Origin: Streptomyces sp. NBC_00341
GTDB taxonomy: Bacteria > Actinomycetota > Actinomycetes > Streptomycetales > Streptomycetaceae
DNA length: 64,000 bases
Assembly: GCF_041435055.1 (NCBI RefSeq)
Contig: NZ_CP108003.1
Location: forward strand, 1-64,000
Reading direction: 5' to 3'
A program made the position numbers and the translations under genes. The notes beneath the pieces are model-generated. The model worked only from the letters and a program-made list of their open reading frames with translations, searched no databases and was not told the DNA's origin. Shown one piece after another: positions 63,242-64,000 of this stretch. How positions within the stretch are numbered: position 1 is the stretch's first letter; every line of letters begins with the position of its first letter.

Positions 63242-64000
63242 GTGCGTATCGCGGTGACAGGCTCCATCGCAACGGACCATCTCATGGTCTTTCCCGGCCG
63301 GATCGCGGATCAGCTGATCCCCGACCAGCTCGCCCACGTCTCGCTCTCCTTCCTGGTCGACGCGCTCGAAGTGCGCCGGGGCGGAGTCGCGGCCAACATC
63401 GCCTTCGGCCTGGGCAGCCTCGGCCTCGACCCGCTGCTGGTCGGCGCCGTGGGCACCGACTTCGCCGAGTACGAGGTCTGGCTCAAGCAGCACGGCGTCG
63501 ACACCGGCGGGGTGCGGGTCTCCGCCGAGCACCAGACCGCGCGCTTCATGTGCATCACCGATGAGGACGCCAACCAGATCGCCGCGTTCTACGCCGGCGC
63601 CATGCAGGACGCCCGTGAGATCGACCTGTGGCAGCTGGTCGGCACGCGGGAGCGGCCCGACCTGGTCCTCGTCTGCCCGAACGACCCGGCGGCGATGCTC
63701 CGGCACACCGCTGAGTGCCGCGAGCTCGGGCTCCCCTTCGCCGCCGACCCCTCCCAGCAGCTCGCCCGCCTCGACGGCGACGAGATCCGGGAGCTGGTCA
63801 CCGGCGCCCAGTGGCTGCTCACCAACGAGTACGAGGCCGCCCTGCTGCTCGAACGCACCGGCTGGACCCGCGCCGAGGTGCTCGAACGCGCCGGCACCTG
63901 GGTCACCACACTGGGCGGCGACGGCGTCCGGATCGACAGCGCGCACCAGGCGACGATCACGGTCGCGGCCGTGCCGGACACGGAGGTCACCGATCCGACC
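63242..64000 (+). CDS. PfkB-family sugar/nucleoside kinase, probable adenosine kinase (partial)
   Basis: The first 253 codons are present; the gene runs off the window before the catalytic GAGD motif. Visible parts are MRIAVTGSIATDHLM, RRGGVAANIAFGLGSLG (substrate and nucleotide-binding glycine motif), NEYEAALLL and TLGGDGV. GTG start with AGGAG 6 bases upstream, 37 bp after metK. Actinobacterial relatives beside SAM-cycle genes are adenosine kinases that remove adenosine released from S-adenosylhomocysteine. A truncated copy of its start precedes metF at 36470-36529. Confidence 0.85.
   Translation, partial: MRIAVTGSIATDHLMVFPGRIADQLIPDQLAHVSLSFLVDALEVRRGGVAANIAFGLGSLGLDPLLVGAVGTDFAEYEVWLKQHGVDTGGVRVSAEHQTARFMCITDEDANQIAAFYAGAMQDAREIDLWQLVGTRERPDLVLVCPNDPAAMLRHTAECRELGLPFAADPSQQLARLDGDEIRELVTGAQWLLTNEYEAALLLERTGWTRAEVLERAGTWVTTLGGDGVRIDSAHQATITVAAVPDTEVTDPT

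Overview
The window looks like the left end of a Streptomyces linear plasmid (or chromosome arm) that carries an angucycline-type aromatic polyketide cluster. GC content is high throughout, many genes overlap as ATGA or GTGA, and the first 156 bases are consecutive hairpins with a GCAAGC core, as expected of a Streptomyces telomere. A plasmid partition and replication block lies near the middle.

Layout. 1-156: telomere hairpins. 1238-3500: four related winged-helix genes. 4227-7832 (minus): trehalose-phosphate-synthase-like glycosyltransferase, MFS exporter and ThiG-like thiosugar synthase, which resembles the 2-thiosugar pair BexG2/BexX of BE-7585A. 8038-11926: OmpR-type regulator, hydrolase, DHA2 exporter and divergent MarR repressor. 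11988-24832 (minus): angucycline core in the canonical order oxygenase E, cyclase F, KS alpha, KS beta, ACP, ketoreductase, aromatase, oxygenase-reductase fusion M, then an exporter, acyl-CoA carboxylase beta and epsilon subunits and an FMN reductase. 24917-32248 (minus): acyl-CoA carboxylase alpha subunit and an oxidative tailoring set (two ABM-didomain proteins, a third FAD monooxygenase, ferredoxin, P450, a SCO6745-type protein). 33725-36529: class II DAHP synthase, a 51-residue peptide gene, metF and a pfkB-like scar. 36600-39900: about 3 kb without convincing genes. 39904-45393: ParA, a partition partner, a strongly palindromic putative origin, a primase-polymerase, an SF3 helicase-primase and a small plasmid protein. 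45522-50084: gamma-butyrolactone synthesis (AfsA, HAD phosphatase, SDR) and two TetR-type receptor homologues. 50180-55398: an unusual operon with a second aromatase/cyclase, an acyl-CoA-dehydrogenase-like protein, a PPTase and a degenerate condensation/thioesterase-like protein. 55531-57460: two SARP activators. 58465-61767: an XRE-TPR regulator, a secreted peptide with four IGWP repeats and a class V aminotransferase-fold protein without the PLP lysine, linked by shared TTGGCAA-type palindromes. 61993-64000: metK and the start of a pfkB-family kinase.

How they may work together (inference). A butyrolactone made by the AfsA block would release the receptors from ARE-like sites, derepress the first SARP and switch on the polyketide operons. 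The carboxylase subunits supply malonyl-CoA, the minimal PKS and cyclases build the benz[a]anthracene, and the oxygenases modify it. The ThiG-like/GT20 pair could add a 2-thiosugar. MetF, MetK and the PfkB kinase point to extra SAM supply and adenosine salvage. No deoxysugar genes or O-methyltransferases lie in this window, so the cluster probably continues to the right. All functions are inferred from sequence.
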